This document shows positions 1 through 7,245 of a stretch of DNA of 9,852 nt, piece by piece. Position 1 is the first letter of the stretch; every line of letters begins with the position of its first letter. The stretch comes from Acidobacteriota bacterium (GTDB taxonomy: Bacteria; Acidobacteriota; Blastocatellia; RBC074): contig JABFSD010000505.1 in NCBI GenBank assembly GCA_013140935.1, positions 1 to 9,852 of the forward strand. The letters are read 5' to 3'. The position numbers and the translations under genes are program-made. The notes under the pieces are model-generated. The model made no database searches, had not been told where the DNA came from, and saw nothing but the letters and a program-made list of their open reading frames with translations.

Positions 1-1292
1 TGCCATCCTTTCGTATCTTGCGTGCCGATTTGGGTCTTGAGATTACGCGCCTCGTGCGCGACCGCGTTTTTGTGGGACGCGCGGTGGCGAATGATCTCGT
101 ACTCAACGGCGATTTCATCTCACTCTGTCATTGCGGCGTTGGTTGGTTTGACGAGGCTTACTGGCTCACGAATTTTGCTACCTCAGGCACTCGCTTGAAT
201 GGCGACGAAATCCGCCATGCCATGTTGTTGCCGGGCGACGTAATCGAGTGCGGCGCTTATCGCTTGCACGTGAAATCTTTCGCCGACGGCTTGCAGTTGG
301 AAGTTCGCACCGATCTCAATCAGCCTGCACCCCTGCCCGAAGCAACGCGCACCGAACCGACGCCGGAACAACAGGCGGCGCTGGATGATTATTGGCAAAC
401 GCAGCGACAAACGGCAGGCCTGGATCAGGCGGAAGACAACGCCGGGCAATGGCGGCCCACCGCGTTACAGGAAGTGAAAAAAACGGCGACGGCGGCATTA
501 TCAAGTCGGCGCGTGCGCAGCGTTTTCGCCTTGCGCGTCTTGCTGATCTTGCTGGCGCTGGCGGTGATTACGGCGCTGGTGTTTCCGCGTGCGTTTGCGC
601 CCGGCGGAATTTCGAGCGCGCATCAACAGGGTGTAAGCAAAGCTGCCTTACACGCACGCCAGCCCGTCACCAGCCAGTGCCTTAGTTGCCACGGCATCAA
701 GGGGGCGGTGCAAAGCCGTTGTATAACGTGCCACACGACTGAAAGCTTTCAGTCCGTGCTTTCTGCGAAACACGAGAAGTTGGACTTGCAATGCGCCACC
801 TGTCACGCCGAGCATCGCGGCGCGCAGGCTTCACTCACGCAAGCGGCGCAAACGGCTTGTGTCAATTGCCACCAGACCGCGCAAGCCCAATTAGATGGAA
901 AGCTGCACGGAGCGGCAGTCGCTTATCCGGTCAATGCTTTCGGCGTGTGGAGTTGGGACGGCGTTGCTGCCGCGTCGTGGCAGCAACGCGAACTGCCGGG
1001 CGCGCCGTCTGATTACAATTTGCGCGAACAGTTCCACATGCTGCACGGCGAAGGCCGCGCCAGCGCCGGACGCACGCGCTGCACCGATTGTCACCTCGCC
1101 GGCGCAGCGCCCGACCAACTAAAACAAAACGTCCGCGAATCCTGTGCGCAATGCCACGTCGTCAAAAATGCTTTGGCGGCTGAACTCGCACGCACCAAGT
1201 CGCTCAAGCAGGGAACGACGAACTGTTTCGCCTGCCACGCTCAACACGGCGCTGCGCGTGACATCAAAGCTACGCTGCGAACCCATAACTAG
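1..1292 (+). CDS. FHA domain / single-TM / seven-haem cytochrome c fusion protein (5' edge)
   Basis: The reading frame is open to the left edge. Bases 1-2 (TG) would complete an ATG lying one base outside, giving a protein that begins MPSFRIL (about 430 aa). That start is inferred; an internal TTG at 18 is the alternative. Numbering from that Met, residues 1-95 form a forkhead-associated (phosphothreonine-binding) domain: G26-R27, S41 and H44, then S62-G63-T64 and N67-G68. A charged linker leads to RRVR and one hydrophobic helix at about 172-196. The C-terminal part has seven CXXCH haem c sites (Cys 227, 241, 265, 287, 361, 382, 409) and many extra His that could be distal ligands. The expected topology is a cytoplasmic FHA domain with the haem domain outside the inner membrane, matured by the Ccm system. 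A 74-residue spacing with several Trp separates haems 4 and 5. I infer an electron-transfer protein linked to Ser/Thr-kinase signalling. The partner and redox role are unknown. Confidence 0.9.
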   Translation, partial: PSFRILRADLGLEITRLVRDRVFVGRAVANDLVLNGDFISLCHCGVGWFDEAYWLTNFATSGTRLNGDEIRHAMLLPGDVIECGAYRLHVKSFADGLQLEVRTDLNQPAPLPEATRTEPTPEQQAALDDYWQTQRQTAGLDQAEDNAGQWRPTALQEVKKTATAALSSRRVRSVFALRVLLILLALAVITALVFPRAFAPGGISSAHQQGVSKAALHARQPVTSQCLSCHGIKGAVQSRCITCHTTESFQSVLSAKHEKLDLQCATCHAEHRGAQASLTQAAQTACVNCHQTAQAQLDGKLHGAAVAYPVNAFGVWSWDGVAAASWQQRELPGAPSDYNLREQFHMLHGEGRASAGRTRCTDCHLAGAAPDQLKQNVRESCAQCHVVKNALAAELARTKSLKQGTTNCFACHAQHGAARDIKATLRTHN

Positions 1293-1295
1293 AAG

Positions 1296-1373
1296 TGCGC
1301 GTTCGTAGTTCCGCCTTTAGGCGGTAGCTTGATTATGAGAGCCACCGCCTAAAGGCGGAACTACGAACACGCA
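1296..1373. repeat. Long inverted repeat (REP/MITE-like palindromic element)
   Basis: The 25-nt arms 1301-1325 and 1344-1368 are exact reverse complements around an 18-nt spacer. One mismatch followed by four more pairs extends the arms to 1296-1325 and 1344-1373. Each arm also contains its own small palindrome, CCGCCT-TT-AGGCGG. It nearly fills the 95-nt gap between the cytochrome gene and mutM and ends about 15 nt before the mutM ATG. No T-tract follows, so a classical intrinsic terminator is unlikely. The architecture fits a dispersed REP-type element or a very small non-autonomous mobile element. Only one copy is in the window, so its dispersal is not shown here. Confidence 0.85.
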
Positions 1374-1387
1374 AGCAATGATTACCT

Positions 1388-2221
1388 ATGCCTGAATTAC
1401 CCGAAGTAGAAATGGTGGTGCGCCACCTGCAAAAGCTGGTGACGAAACGCACGATCATCAAAGCGCAATTGCATTTGCCTAAACTCGTTGAAGACGCCAC
1501 ACCGCGCCAGTTCGCCGCCACCTTACGCGGTGCGTGCGTAACGAGCGTGACACGGCGCGGCAAATACATCCTGAGCCATCTCGACAATGAGCGAACCTTG
1601 CTGACCCATTTGGGCATGACCGGCAGGTTTCTTTACGTCGGCGCGCAAGATGTTGCGCCGAAACACACGCACGTAACGCTGTGGCTCGATAACGGCAAGC
1701 GTTTGCTTTATGAAGACCCGCGCCAATTCGGAATGATGGGCTTGAGCCGGACGGCAGAACTTGATGCTTATAAGTTGCTCGCCAAACTCGCGCCTGAAAC
1801 CTTGAGCGAAGCCTTCACCCTGGCTTATTTGACCGAAACGTTGTTGCGTACCGACCAGCAAATTAAGCTGGCGCTGCTCGATCAAACCAAAGTGCTGGGC
1901 TTAGGGAATATCTACGCCGCCGAAGCGCTGCATCGCGCACGCATCCATCCGCAAACGCCTGCCAGCCAATTGACCAAAGCGAAGCTCGCCGCCTTGCACC
2001 GCGAAATTGTCGCTACGCTCACCGAAGCCATCGCCAATAACAGCACGCTCAATACCGACCCGTCAGATTTCGGCGCGAGTTATACCGGCGGCGTTTATGA
2101 ATCCATGACGAAAGTTTACGAGCGCGCAGGCCAACCCTGCCTGACTTGCGGCAAGCTCATCGAACGCATCACGCAAGGCCAACGCTCGACTTATTTTTGT
2201 TCGCGTTGCCAGAAACGCTGA
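1388..2221 (+). CDS. mutM: Formamidopyrimidine-DNA glycosylase (Fpg/MutM)
   Basis: This is the bifunctional base-excision repair enzyme that removes 8-oxoguanine and formamidopyrimidines and cleaves the abasic site by beta,delta-elimination. The 277 aa match the family length. The N-terminus is the invariant MPELPEVE, with catalytic Pro2 (Schiff base) and Glu3, which fixes the start. Other visible signatures are Lys59 in RRGKY, HLGMTGR at 74-80, the DPRQFG loop at 110-115 (the Arg and Phe that fill the gap left by the flipped base), the H2TH segment with GLGNIYAAEAL at 171-181, and a C-terminal zinc finger with Cys 251, 254, 271 and 274 and Arg266 between. No clear Shine-Dalgarno precedes the ATG, and the long inverted repeat ends just upstream. 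It may be read from the preceding gene or from a promoter overlapping the repeat. Nothing in the neighbourhood ties it to a specific pathway. Confidence 0.97.
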   Translation: MPELPEVEMVVRHLQKLVTKRTIIKAQLHLPKLVEDATPRQFAATLRGACVTSVTRRGKYILSHLDNERTLLTHLGMTGRFLYVGAQDVAPKHTHVTLWLDNGKRLLYEDPRQFGMMGLSRTAELDAYKLLAKLAPETLSEAFTLAYLTETLLRTDQQIKLALLDQTKVLGLGNIYAAEALHRARIHPQTPASQLTKAKLAALHREIVATLTEAIANNSTLNTDPSDFGASYTGGVYESMTKVYERAGQPCLTCGKLIERITQGQRSTYFCSRCQKR

Positions 2222-2278
2222 AAAGCAATTTTTACTAACTCGACGGGCGTTGCCTCGTAATTTTTACCGATTTCGTTA

Positions 2279-2307
2279 TTGTTGCCTGCGCTAAGTCTTG
2301 TTACACT
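2279..2307 (+). promoter_or_regulatory. Weak sigma70-type promoter candidate for the 717-aa exported protein
   Basis: TTGTTG (2279-2284) and TACACT (2302-2307) are separated by 17 nt, about 145 nt upstream of the ATG at 2452. The boxes match the consensus at three and four of six positions. The placement fits the 230-nt gap after mutM, but matches of this quality arise by chance. Confidence 0.22.
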
Positions 2308-2317
2308 GCCACGCAAG

Positions 2318-2337
2318 GTCGCGGAACGTCGCGGAAC
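2318..2337 (+). repeat. 10-nt tandem duplication in the leader region
   Basis: GTCGCGGAAC occurs twice head to tail (2318-2327 and 2328-2337), just downstream of the promoter candidate and about 115 nt before the start codon at 2452. It could be a paired regulator site or a simple slippage duplication. The rest of the 2222-2451 gap shows no gene. Confidence 0.5.
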
Positions 2338-2343
2338 AAAGAT

Positions 2344-2367
2344 TGCAACTCGAATTCGTAAGTTGCA
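2344..2367. repeat. Small inverted repeat in the leader region (possible operator)
   Basis: TGCAACT (2344-2350) and AGTTGCA (2361-2367) are perfect inverted 7-mers around a 10-nt spacer that contains the palindrome CGAATTCG. It lies about 85 nt upstream of the next start codon. It could be a dimeric regulator site or a leader hairpin. No T-run follows, so it is not a terminator. Confidence 0.35.
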
Positions 2368-2451
2368 CCTACCCACAATTTCCCAGTTGAAGCCCAAAAT
2401 AAATGTCGTCGTACCAGATGCGGCGCAATCCCTGTATTCGGAGTAGTAATC

Positions 2452-4605
2452 ATGAAGAAGTATCTTAAGGTGTATCTATGGATGGCCGTCCTGGCTTTGA
2501 TGTGCTGGAGTTGTGGGCCTGCGCACGTCGCGCAATGGACGGCCCAATGGCGGGCCGCGCACGCTGGCGGCGTGGCTGAACCCGCCCCCGCACAAGTTCC
2601 CGCCGGAGCCGAAGCCGTAACCTGGACTAACATAACCAATTGCACGCTGATCGGGCGTACCTTGCGCAAAAACCGTGGCAGCAGCGAATTGACGGATGCC
2701 GGCGCGAACTCTACGCAAACCATCGGTGGCAAAGGCGTCGCCAAGGCGAACGGCTACGTGGAATTTCGCGCGCTCGAAAATAATAAAAACCGCTATCTCG
2801 GATTAACCAACGACTTTGCCGGTACGTCGCACGCCACTATTGATTTCGCCCTTCATCTGACGAATCTGCCTTATCGTGGCGCGACGGTGGCTGAGGTGCG
2901 CGAAAACGACAAATATAAGACCGAAGTCGGATACCAACCCAATGACGTATTTCGCATCGCCGTCGAAAACAGCGTGATTAAGTATTACCGCAACGGTGCG
3001 CATTTTTATACCAGCGAAAATAAACCCACTTTCCCGTTAGTGGCAGATTGTTCAATGTTACAAATCGGCGCAACCTTAGCTGAGGTATTTATTGCCACCA
3101 AGGCGGGAGTTACGAATCCGGTCATGCCGGATAAAACGCCGCCGGTGTTATCCGATTTCAACGTGATGCCGCTGGGCGGCACGACCGCAATTACTTTCAC
3201 CACCGATGAACCCGCAACGACCCAGCTTGAATACGGCCTCACGCTGACTTACGGCAACACGATGGCGGTGAATGTCGCCAACACGGAACATCGTTATTCG
3301 CTTATCGGATTGACGCAAAATACGGCTTATCATTACCGCGTCAAAGCGCGCGATGCGGCGGGCAATATAATTACGTCGAAAGATATGGTGCTTACTTCGA
3401 CGCCCAGCGTAAGCAGCGGCGTGTTAGGCGTGCTGGATAAAAATCAGATATTGGTCCCTGCCAACTATACGAGTTTCACCCCGCCTGCGGTGGGCGGGCA
3501 ATATGTTGATTCGAGCTTCGGCACAACCGTGACGCGCTTGAGCGACGGCTGGAAGACCTTCAAAGACGGCGTGCATCACGAATATGCCACGATGTCACCG
3601 TTCAATCTCGATAACACGATGATTTTTTTGCAGGGCGATAACACGGGTTACTTTATCGTAGACCGCAGCGGCAAGTTAATCGCGCGGATGGAATTCAGTA
3701 ACTCCGCCGAGCCGCGCTGGAGCCATACCGAAAGTGACGTTTTTTATTATCACGAAGAAAATCGCCTCATGAAATATAGCGTCACGGCGCGGCGGGCGAC
3801 GACGGTGGCTACGTTTAATCAATATCAGCGCATTACCTTCGGCGGTGGCGAGTCAGATATTTCGGAAGACGGCGATCACTTGCTGATTGTCGGTGATATG
3901 CGCCACGTAGGCTTATTTCAGTTAAGCGCCGGAAAAATGAAACGCAGCATTGACCTGACGGCGTTGAGCGAATGGGCCGAGGCGATCATCACGGCCAATA
4001 ACAACATTTCGGTCAGATGGGAAGCGGAAGGCGAAGGCAAATATCAGGGGTTGGGATTATTCGACAGCAATATGAATTTTGTGCGCAAGGTGCTGAATTT
4101 CGGCGCGCACAGCGATCAAACGCGCGACGGGAATGGCGATGAGATTATCGTGATGGGCGCTTACCGCGATGTGAACCCGCCAGCCGGTTGTGAAAATAAT
4201 GGCGTGATGAAAGTCAGGCTTTCCGACAGCAAAAAAACCTGTCTCGTGCCATTAGACTGGGATCAGGAAATTCACGTCAGTGCTAACACCAACGGCAAAC
4301 ATCGCTGGGTGCTGGTGTCGGGCACTGACGTAAAAGGTACAGCCGATTTGCCGAATAAGTTACAACCCGACTGGCAAAAGAAATGGCGACCGCGCGTGAA
4401 TGAATTGATTCTGGTGAAAACGGACGGCTCAGAGCGTCGCCGCATCGTTCATCATCGCGGGCGCGTCGCCGAGTTTTATTGGTGGCAGCCGCGCGCTACG
4501 TTAAGCAAGGATGGAAAATTCGCTATCTTTGACAGTAACTTTGGGTTTAATCCGACCAAGGATTACACCGATTCGTTTTTAGTGAATTTGACGAGTCAGA
4601 AATAA
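2452..4605 (+). CDS. Exported protein with unnamed N-domain, Fn3 domain and beta-propeller-like C-terminus
   Basis: The product has 717 aa. The ATG follows GGAG at 2440-2443 with 8-nt spacing. The N-terminus (KK, hydrophobic stretch 7-18, then WSCG) is a signal peptide. Cys21 could be lipidated, but the lipobox is imperfect (Trp at -2). An Ala/Pro-rich linker leads to a beta-rich domain at about 57-215 with GYVEF, RYLGL, NDVFRIAVEN, VIKYYRNGAHFYTS and a final hydrophobic strand; it resembles a concanavalin-like sandwich, which I cannot name with certainty. Residues 228-318 are a fibronectin type III domain (DKTPPVLSDF to TAYHYRVKARDAAGN). Residues about 345-717 show repeated blade-like strands such as PRWSHTESDVFYY, ESDISEDGDHLLIVGD and RATLSKDGKFAIFDSNFG, as in PD40/TolB or oligogalacturonate-lyase-type propellers. 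I infer surface or periplasmic binding or glycan processing; no catalytic residues are assigned. It converges on the acyltransferase gene. Confidence 0.88.
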   Translation: MKKYLKVYLWMAVLALMCWSCGPAHVAQWTAQWRAAHAGGVAEPAPAQVPAGAEAVTWTNITNCTLIGRTLRKNRGSSELTDAGANSTQTIGGKGVAKANGYVEFRALENNKNRYLGLTNDFAGTSHATIDFALHLTNLPYRGATVAEVRENDKYKTEVGYQPNDVFRIAVENSVIKYYRNGAHFYTSENKPTFPLVADCSMLQIGATLAEVFIATKAGVTNPVMPDKTPPVLSDFNVMPLGGTTAITFTTDEPATTQLEYGLTLTYGNTMAVNVANTEHRYSLIGLTQNTAYHYRVKARDAAGNIITSKDMVLTSTPSVSSGVLGVLDKNQILVPANYTSFTPPAVGGQYVDSSFGTTVTRLSDGWKTFKDGVHHEYATMSPFNLDNTMIFLQGDNTGYFIVDRSGKLIARMEFSNSAEPRWSHTESDVFYYHEENRLMKYSVTARRATTVATFNQYQRITFGGGESDISEDGDHLLIVGDMRHVGLFQLSAGKMKRSIDLTALSEWAEAIITANNNISVRWEAEGEGKYQGLGLFDSNMNFVRKVLNFGAHSDQTRDGNGDEIIVMGAYRDVNPPAGCENNGVMKVRLSDSKKTCLVPLDWDQEIHVSANTNGKHRWVLVSGTDVKGTADLPNKLQPDWQKKWRPRVNELILVKTDGSERRRIVHHRGRVAEFYWWQPRATLSKDGKFAIFDSNFGFNPTKDYTDSFLVNLTSQK

Positions 4606-4629
4606 CGTAGCGCAAACGCGCAGCGTGTA

Positions 4630-4717
4630 CGAAGCCCGATCGTAAGCGAGGGCAGCCTCGGCATTGCGCCCAATTAGAGCAATCAGACGCAATGCGGAGG
4701 CCGCCCTCGGGGCTTCG
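4630..4717. repeat. Large imperfect inverted repeat between convergent genes
   Basis: Left arm 4630-4668 and right arm 4688-4717 pair along about 30 positions with two mismatches and one 9-nt bulge (GATCGTAAG) in the left arm. The inner pairs are GCATTGCG with CGCAATGC, and the outer pairs are CGAAGCCC with GGGCTTCG. The spacer is 19 nt. It fills most of the 118-nt gap between two converging genes and ends 6 nt from the acyltransferase stop codon. It could act as a bidirectional transcription end, although no T-tract is present, or it could be a dispersed palindromic element unrelated in sequence to the one at 1296-1373. Confidence 0.75.
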
Positions 4718-4723
4718 GACTTG

Positions 4724-5896
4724 TTAGGCAAAATGTTTCTTCAGCCGCAGAAAAGGCCCTTCGATAAAGCGTTGCGATAAGGCCGCCAGCGCAAAGGAAA
4801 TAACCAGTATGATCAGGCCGCGTAGCGTCACCCAGCCGAAGCTGCCGAAGCGTGCGTAAAGCGCTTCGTTTCGCGCGACCGTTAATTGATAAACCGCATC
4901 GCCCACGGCCAGATGAATCAGGTATAAACAATAACTCAACTTGCCGCTGATATTCGTGAACCAGGTGCGTAACAGGGCTGTGGCAAAAGTACCGCGCAAA
5001 GTAATGACGGAAAGCACGAAAGCGGCGAATATCAGACTGACCTGCGTATAGCGTAACCCAACGCCTACTGCTGTTTTGCCCATAATGCCGTAAGGTCGTC
5101 CGATGATCGTGATGATGACGGAGGCGGCGACCAGCGTGGCAGCTAACAATAATAAATTACGCAAGGTGGCGGCACTCGACCTGACACAAATCGCCAGCAA
5201 GGCACCCATCGCCAGCCCGTCAAAGCGGAACCACGAATAACTATACACTTCCATATCAATACTCATCCCATGCGTCACGCCCCACCAGCGCAAGGCCGGG
5301 GTAACGATTACGATCAGGATCGCCAGGAGCGCGAGACGTTGGCGACTGAGGTATTTCACCAGCACCGGCCAGAGCAAATAAAAATGTTCTTCGATACATA
5401 AAGACCAAAACACGCCGGGGCCATGTGGCGTGGGCACGCCTAAGCCCTCGGCAAAGTTGGCGAGGAAAAATATGCTCAACAAAAAGTAAGCCGCATTGTT
5501 GTAAAAGAAGCTCATTACAAAAATGCAGAGAAAAAAGACTGGAAGGATGCGCAATATGCGCCGTCCATAAAAAGTGCGGAAGTAACCTGCGCGTTCTTTG
5601 GAATCAAGCAGGATGCCGGTAATCAAAAAGCCCGAGAGAATAAAGAAAAGGTCAACGCCGAGCCAGCCGTGGCTGATGATTTCGTAAATCAGCTTGGGCA
5701 TACCGTCATAAGTGTCTGGTGGCACTTTGAAGCCCCAATAAAGATGGCTGATTAAGACCAGCCAAATGGCGATGGCGCGCACACCGTCGAGTTCGGCGAT
5801 GTGCGTGTGGGTCAAGGTCTTCGCTTGCGGTTGGGTTTCCGCTTGCGTTTCTGCTGGCGCGGGCGCGACGTAAGGTTTTTCGAGAACTGCTGCCAT
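4724..5896 (-). CDS. Acyltransferase-3 family membrane O-acyltransferase (OafA/YrhL-like)
   Basis: This family consists of multi-spanning inner-membrane proteins that transfer acyl (often acetyl) groups to sugars of lipopolysaccharide, exopolysaccharide or other glycans. The protein has 390 aa with about ten hydrophobic segments. Family motifs in order are HIAELDGVRAIA (32-43), SHLYWG (50-55), GWLGVDLFFILSGFLITG (77-94), RRILRILPVFF (112-122), SLCIEEHFYLLWPVL (165-179), FRFDGLAMGALLA (223-235), KLSYCLYLIHLAVG (319-332) and RFIEGPF (376-382). The first about 28 residues are a polar Ala/Glu/Gln/Pro-rich tail, presumably cytoplasmic. The ATG has AGGAGG 9-10 nt upstream. It is the last gene of the - strand run, 27 nt after the glycosyltransferase stop, so co-transcription is likely. 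The sugar substrate is not predictable; decoration of the glycan made by its neighbours is inferred. Confidence 0.95.
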   Translation of the reverse strand: MAAVLEKPYVAPAPAETQAETQPQAKTLTHTHIAELDGVRAIAIWLVLISHLYWGFKVPPDTYDGMPKLIYEIISHGWLGVDLFFILSGFLITGILLDSKERAGYFRTFYGRRILRILPVFFLCIFVMSFFYNNAAYFLLSIFFLANFAEGLGVPTPHGPGVFWSLCIEEHFYLLWPVLVKYLSRQRLALLAILIVIVTPALRWWGVTHGMSIDMEVYSYSWFRFDGLAMGALLAICVRSSAATLRNLLLLAATLVAASVIITIIGRPYGIMGKTAVGVGLRYTQVSLIFAAFVLSVITLRGTFATALLRTWFTNISGKLSYCLYLIHLAVGDAVYQLTVARNEALYARFGSFGWVTLRGLIILVISFALAALSQRFIEGPFLRLKKHFA

Positions 5897-5923
5897 AAAT
5901 AAAAATCCTCCTAATGATTTTGG

Positions 5924-7132
5924 CTAGGCGCGCTGCAGGTTCGGCTCTTTATCCAGCCGCAATAATTTGCGCGGTAATTTCGCCAGTAACCTGAACAGCG
6001 AAAGCTCACCGCGCGAAATCATGCCTGCCGAATAAGCGACACGGCGCAGGGCGGAATAAATCTGCTGGCATAGGCGGGCGTGAGGAACCAGCGCCGCCAA
6101 CAGCCAGAGCCGGGCGACGCGCCCTTTTTCAGGGGAATTCTTCCAGGCTTGTTTCAAATAAAATAATGCTTCGCCGCGCAAGCCGCGCGCGAGTTGCACC
6201 TGGGCGAGATAATGTTGTTTATGGCTGCGCAGGGCGGCCAACTCGGCATCCTCGGGATCTAAGTGGCAATAGTTATTTTCGAGATGATGCAACATATCGA
6301 GCGCCGCGACGCTGGCGGTTTTATCTTTGGCGATGTGGCCTTCGGCGAGTTTTTTTCCGCCTACGGCCAGATCGTGTTTGATGCCGGTGGGAACGCTCAA
6401 AAAATGCATCTTGTAATGGCGGCAGGCTTCAGCCATCCAGTCGAAATCGGAACAAATCGGGTAACGCGAACTGAACTCGCCGATTTTTTCCACGACTTCG
6501 CGGCGCAACACGGTCGTGGGCAACCACATCAGAAAGCCCCAGCGCCACGACTGAAATATATCGCCTTCGTAATGGGCACTGTCAGTGATCTTCCAGCGTT
6601 GCAAGATCGGCTGTCCCCATTCGCCCATCGGGTGGCGTTGGTTATAAACCCGCAAGTAACAATCATTTTCCCCGGCAGGTAAGTCGAGTAACTTAGAGCC
6701 GATCAGTCGAGCGGTGTGTAAGTACCAGTGGGATAACTCGACCTGATAATGCGTCAGCACGCGGCCATTGCCGAAATCTTCGTGTAACTCACAACTCACT
6801 AACTTGGCTTGCGGATGAGCGTTGAGAAACGACAGGCATAGTTCCAGGTGATAGCTGCGCCATTGATCGTCGGAATCGAGAAAGGCGAAAAAATCACCGG
6901 TGGCATGGCGCAAGCCGGTGTTGCGCGCGACGGTTACGCCGCCGTTGGGCTGGTGAATCACTTTTACGCGCCCGTCGAGACCGGTGAGTAACGCTTCGGT
7001 GTTATCGGTGGAGCCGTCATTGATGATGATTAGCTCCCAGTCCGTAAAAGTTTGGGCGAGTACGCTGTCAATCGCGCGCAAGATCGTATCGGCGCGATTA
7101 TAGGTTGGAATAATAATGGAAACTTGTGGCAC
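5924..7132 (-). CDS. Family 2 glycosyltransferase (GT-A fold)
   Basis: The protein transfers a sugar from a nucleotide-sugar donor to an acceptor on the cytoplasmic side. From GTG 7132 it has 402 aa and begins with the classical MPQVSIIIPTYNRADTI. Donor-binding IIINDGSTDNT lies at 35-45, ARNTGLRHATGDFFAFLDSDDQW at 69-91 holds the DXD-type metal site (D86-S87-D88-D89), and SDFDWMAEA at 228-236 is the likely acidic acceptor/catalytic region. Residues about 290-402 are helical and Leu/Arg-rich, with no clear TM helix. An in-frame GTG at 7144 would add four residues, but the strong GGGAGG overlaps it and sits correctly for 7132. The acyltransferase-3 gene follows after 27 nt. The upstream gap is 187 nt, so a separate promoter is possible. 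Donor and acceptor are unknown; surface glycan synthesis is inferred from context. Confidence 0.93.
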   Translation of the reverse strand: MPQVSIIIPTYNRADTILRAIDSVLAQTFTDWELIIINDGSTDNTEALLTGLDGRVKVIHQPNGGVTVARNTGLRHATGDFFAFLDSDDQWRSYHLELCLSFLNAHPQAKLVSCELHEDFGNGRVLTHYQVELSHWYLHTARLIGSKLLDLPAGENDCYLRVYNQRHPMGEWGQPILQRWKITDSAHYEGDIFQSWRWGFLMWLPTTVLRREVVEKIGEFSSRYPICSDFDWMAEACRHYKMHFLSVPTGIKHDLAVGGKKLAEGHIAKDKTASVAALDMLHHLENNYCHLDPEDAELAALRSHKQHYLAQVQLARGLRGEALFYLKQAWKNSPEKGRVARLWLLAALVPHARLCQQIYSALRRVAYSAGMISRGELSLFRLLAKLPRKLLRLDKEPNLQRA

Positions 7133-7136
7133 AAAA

Positions 7137-7142
7137 CCTCCC
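7137..7142 (-). promoter_or_regulatory. Ribosome binding site that decides the glycosyltransferase start
   Basis: On the - strand GGGAGG is followed by TTTT and then GTG (7132-7130). The alternative in-frame GTG at 7144 overlaps this site and has only a T-rich run upstream, so 7132 is preferred. The 4-nt spacing is slightly short. Confidence 0.6.
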
Positions 7143-7245
7143 ACGAAAAAAAAATCTATCTGAAAGCAGCAAACGACCCACGAGCCAAAATGAGCTTGCC
7201 TCGTGAGCCAGTGTTTGAGTTAGGCCGACGCGCGGAGCGAGCGAC

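Noticed and set aside
1296..1373. Intrinsic terminator for the cytochrome gene
   Set aside because: The stem is strong but there is no T-tract after it, and the 18-nt spacer and 25-nt perfect arms are atypical for a terminator.
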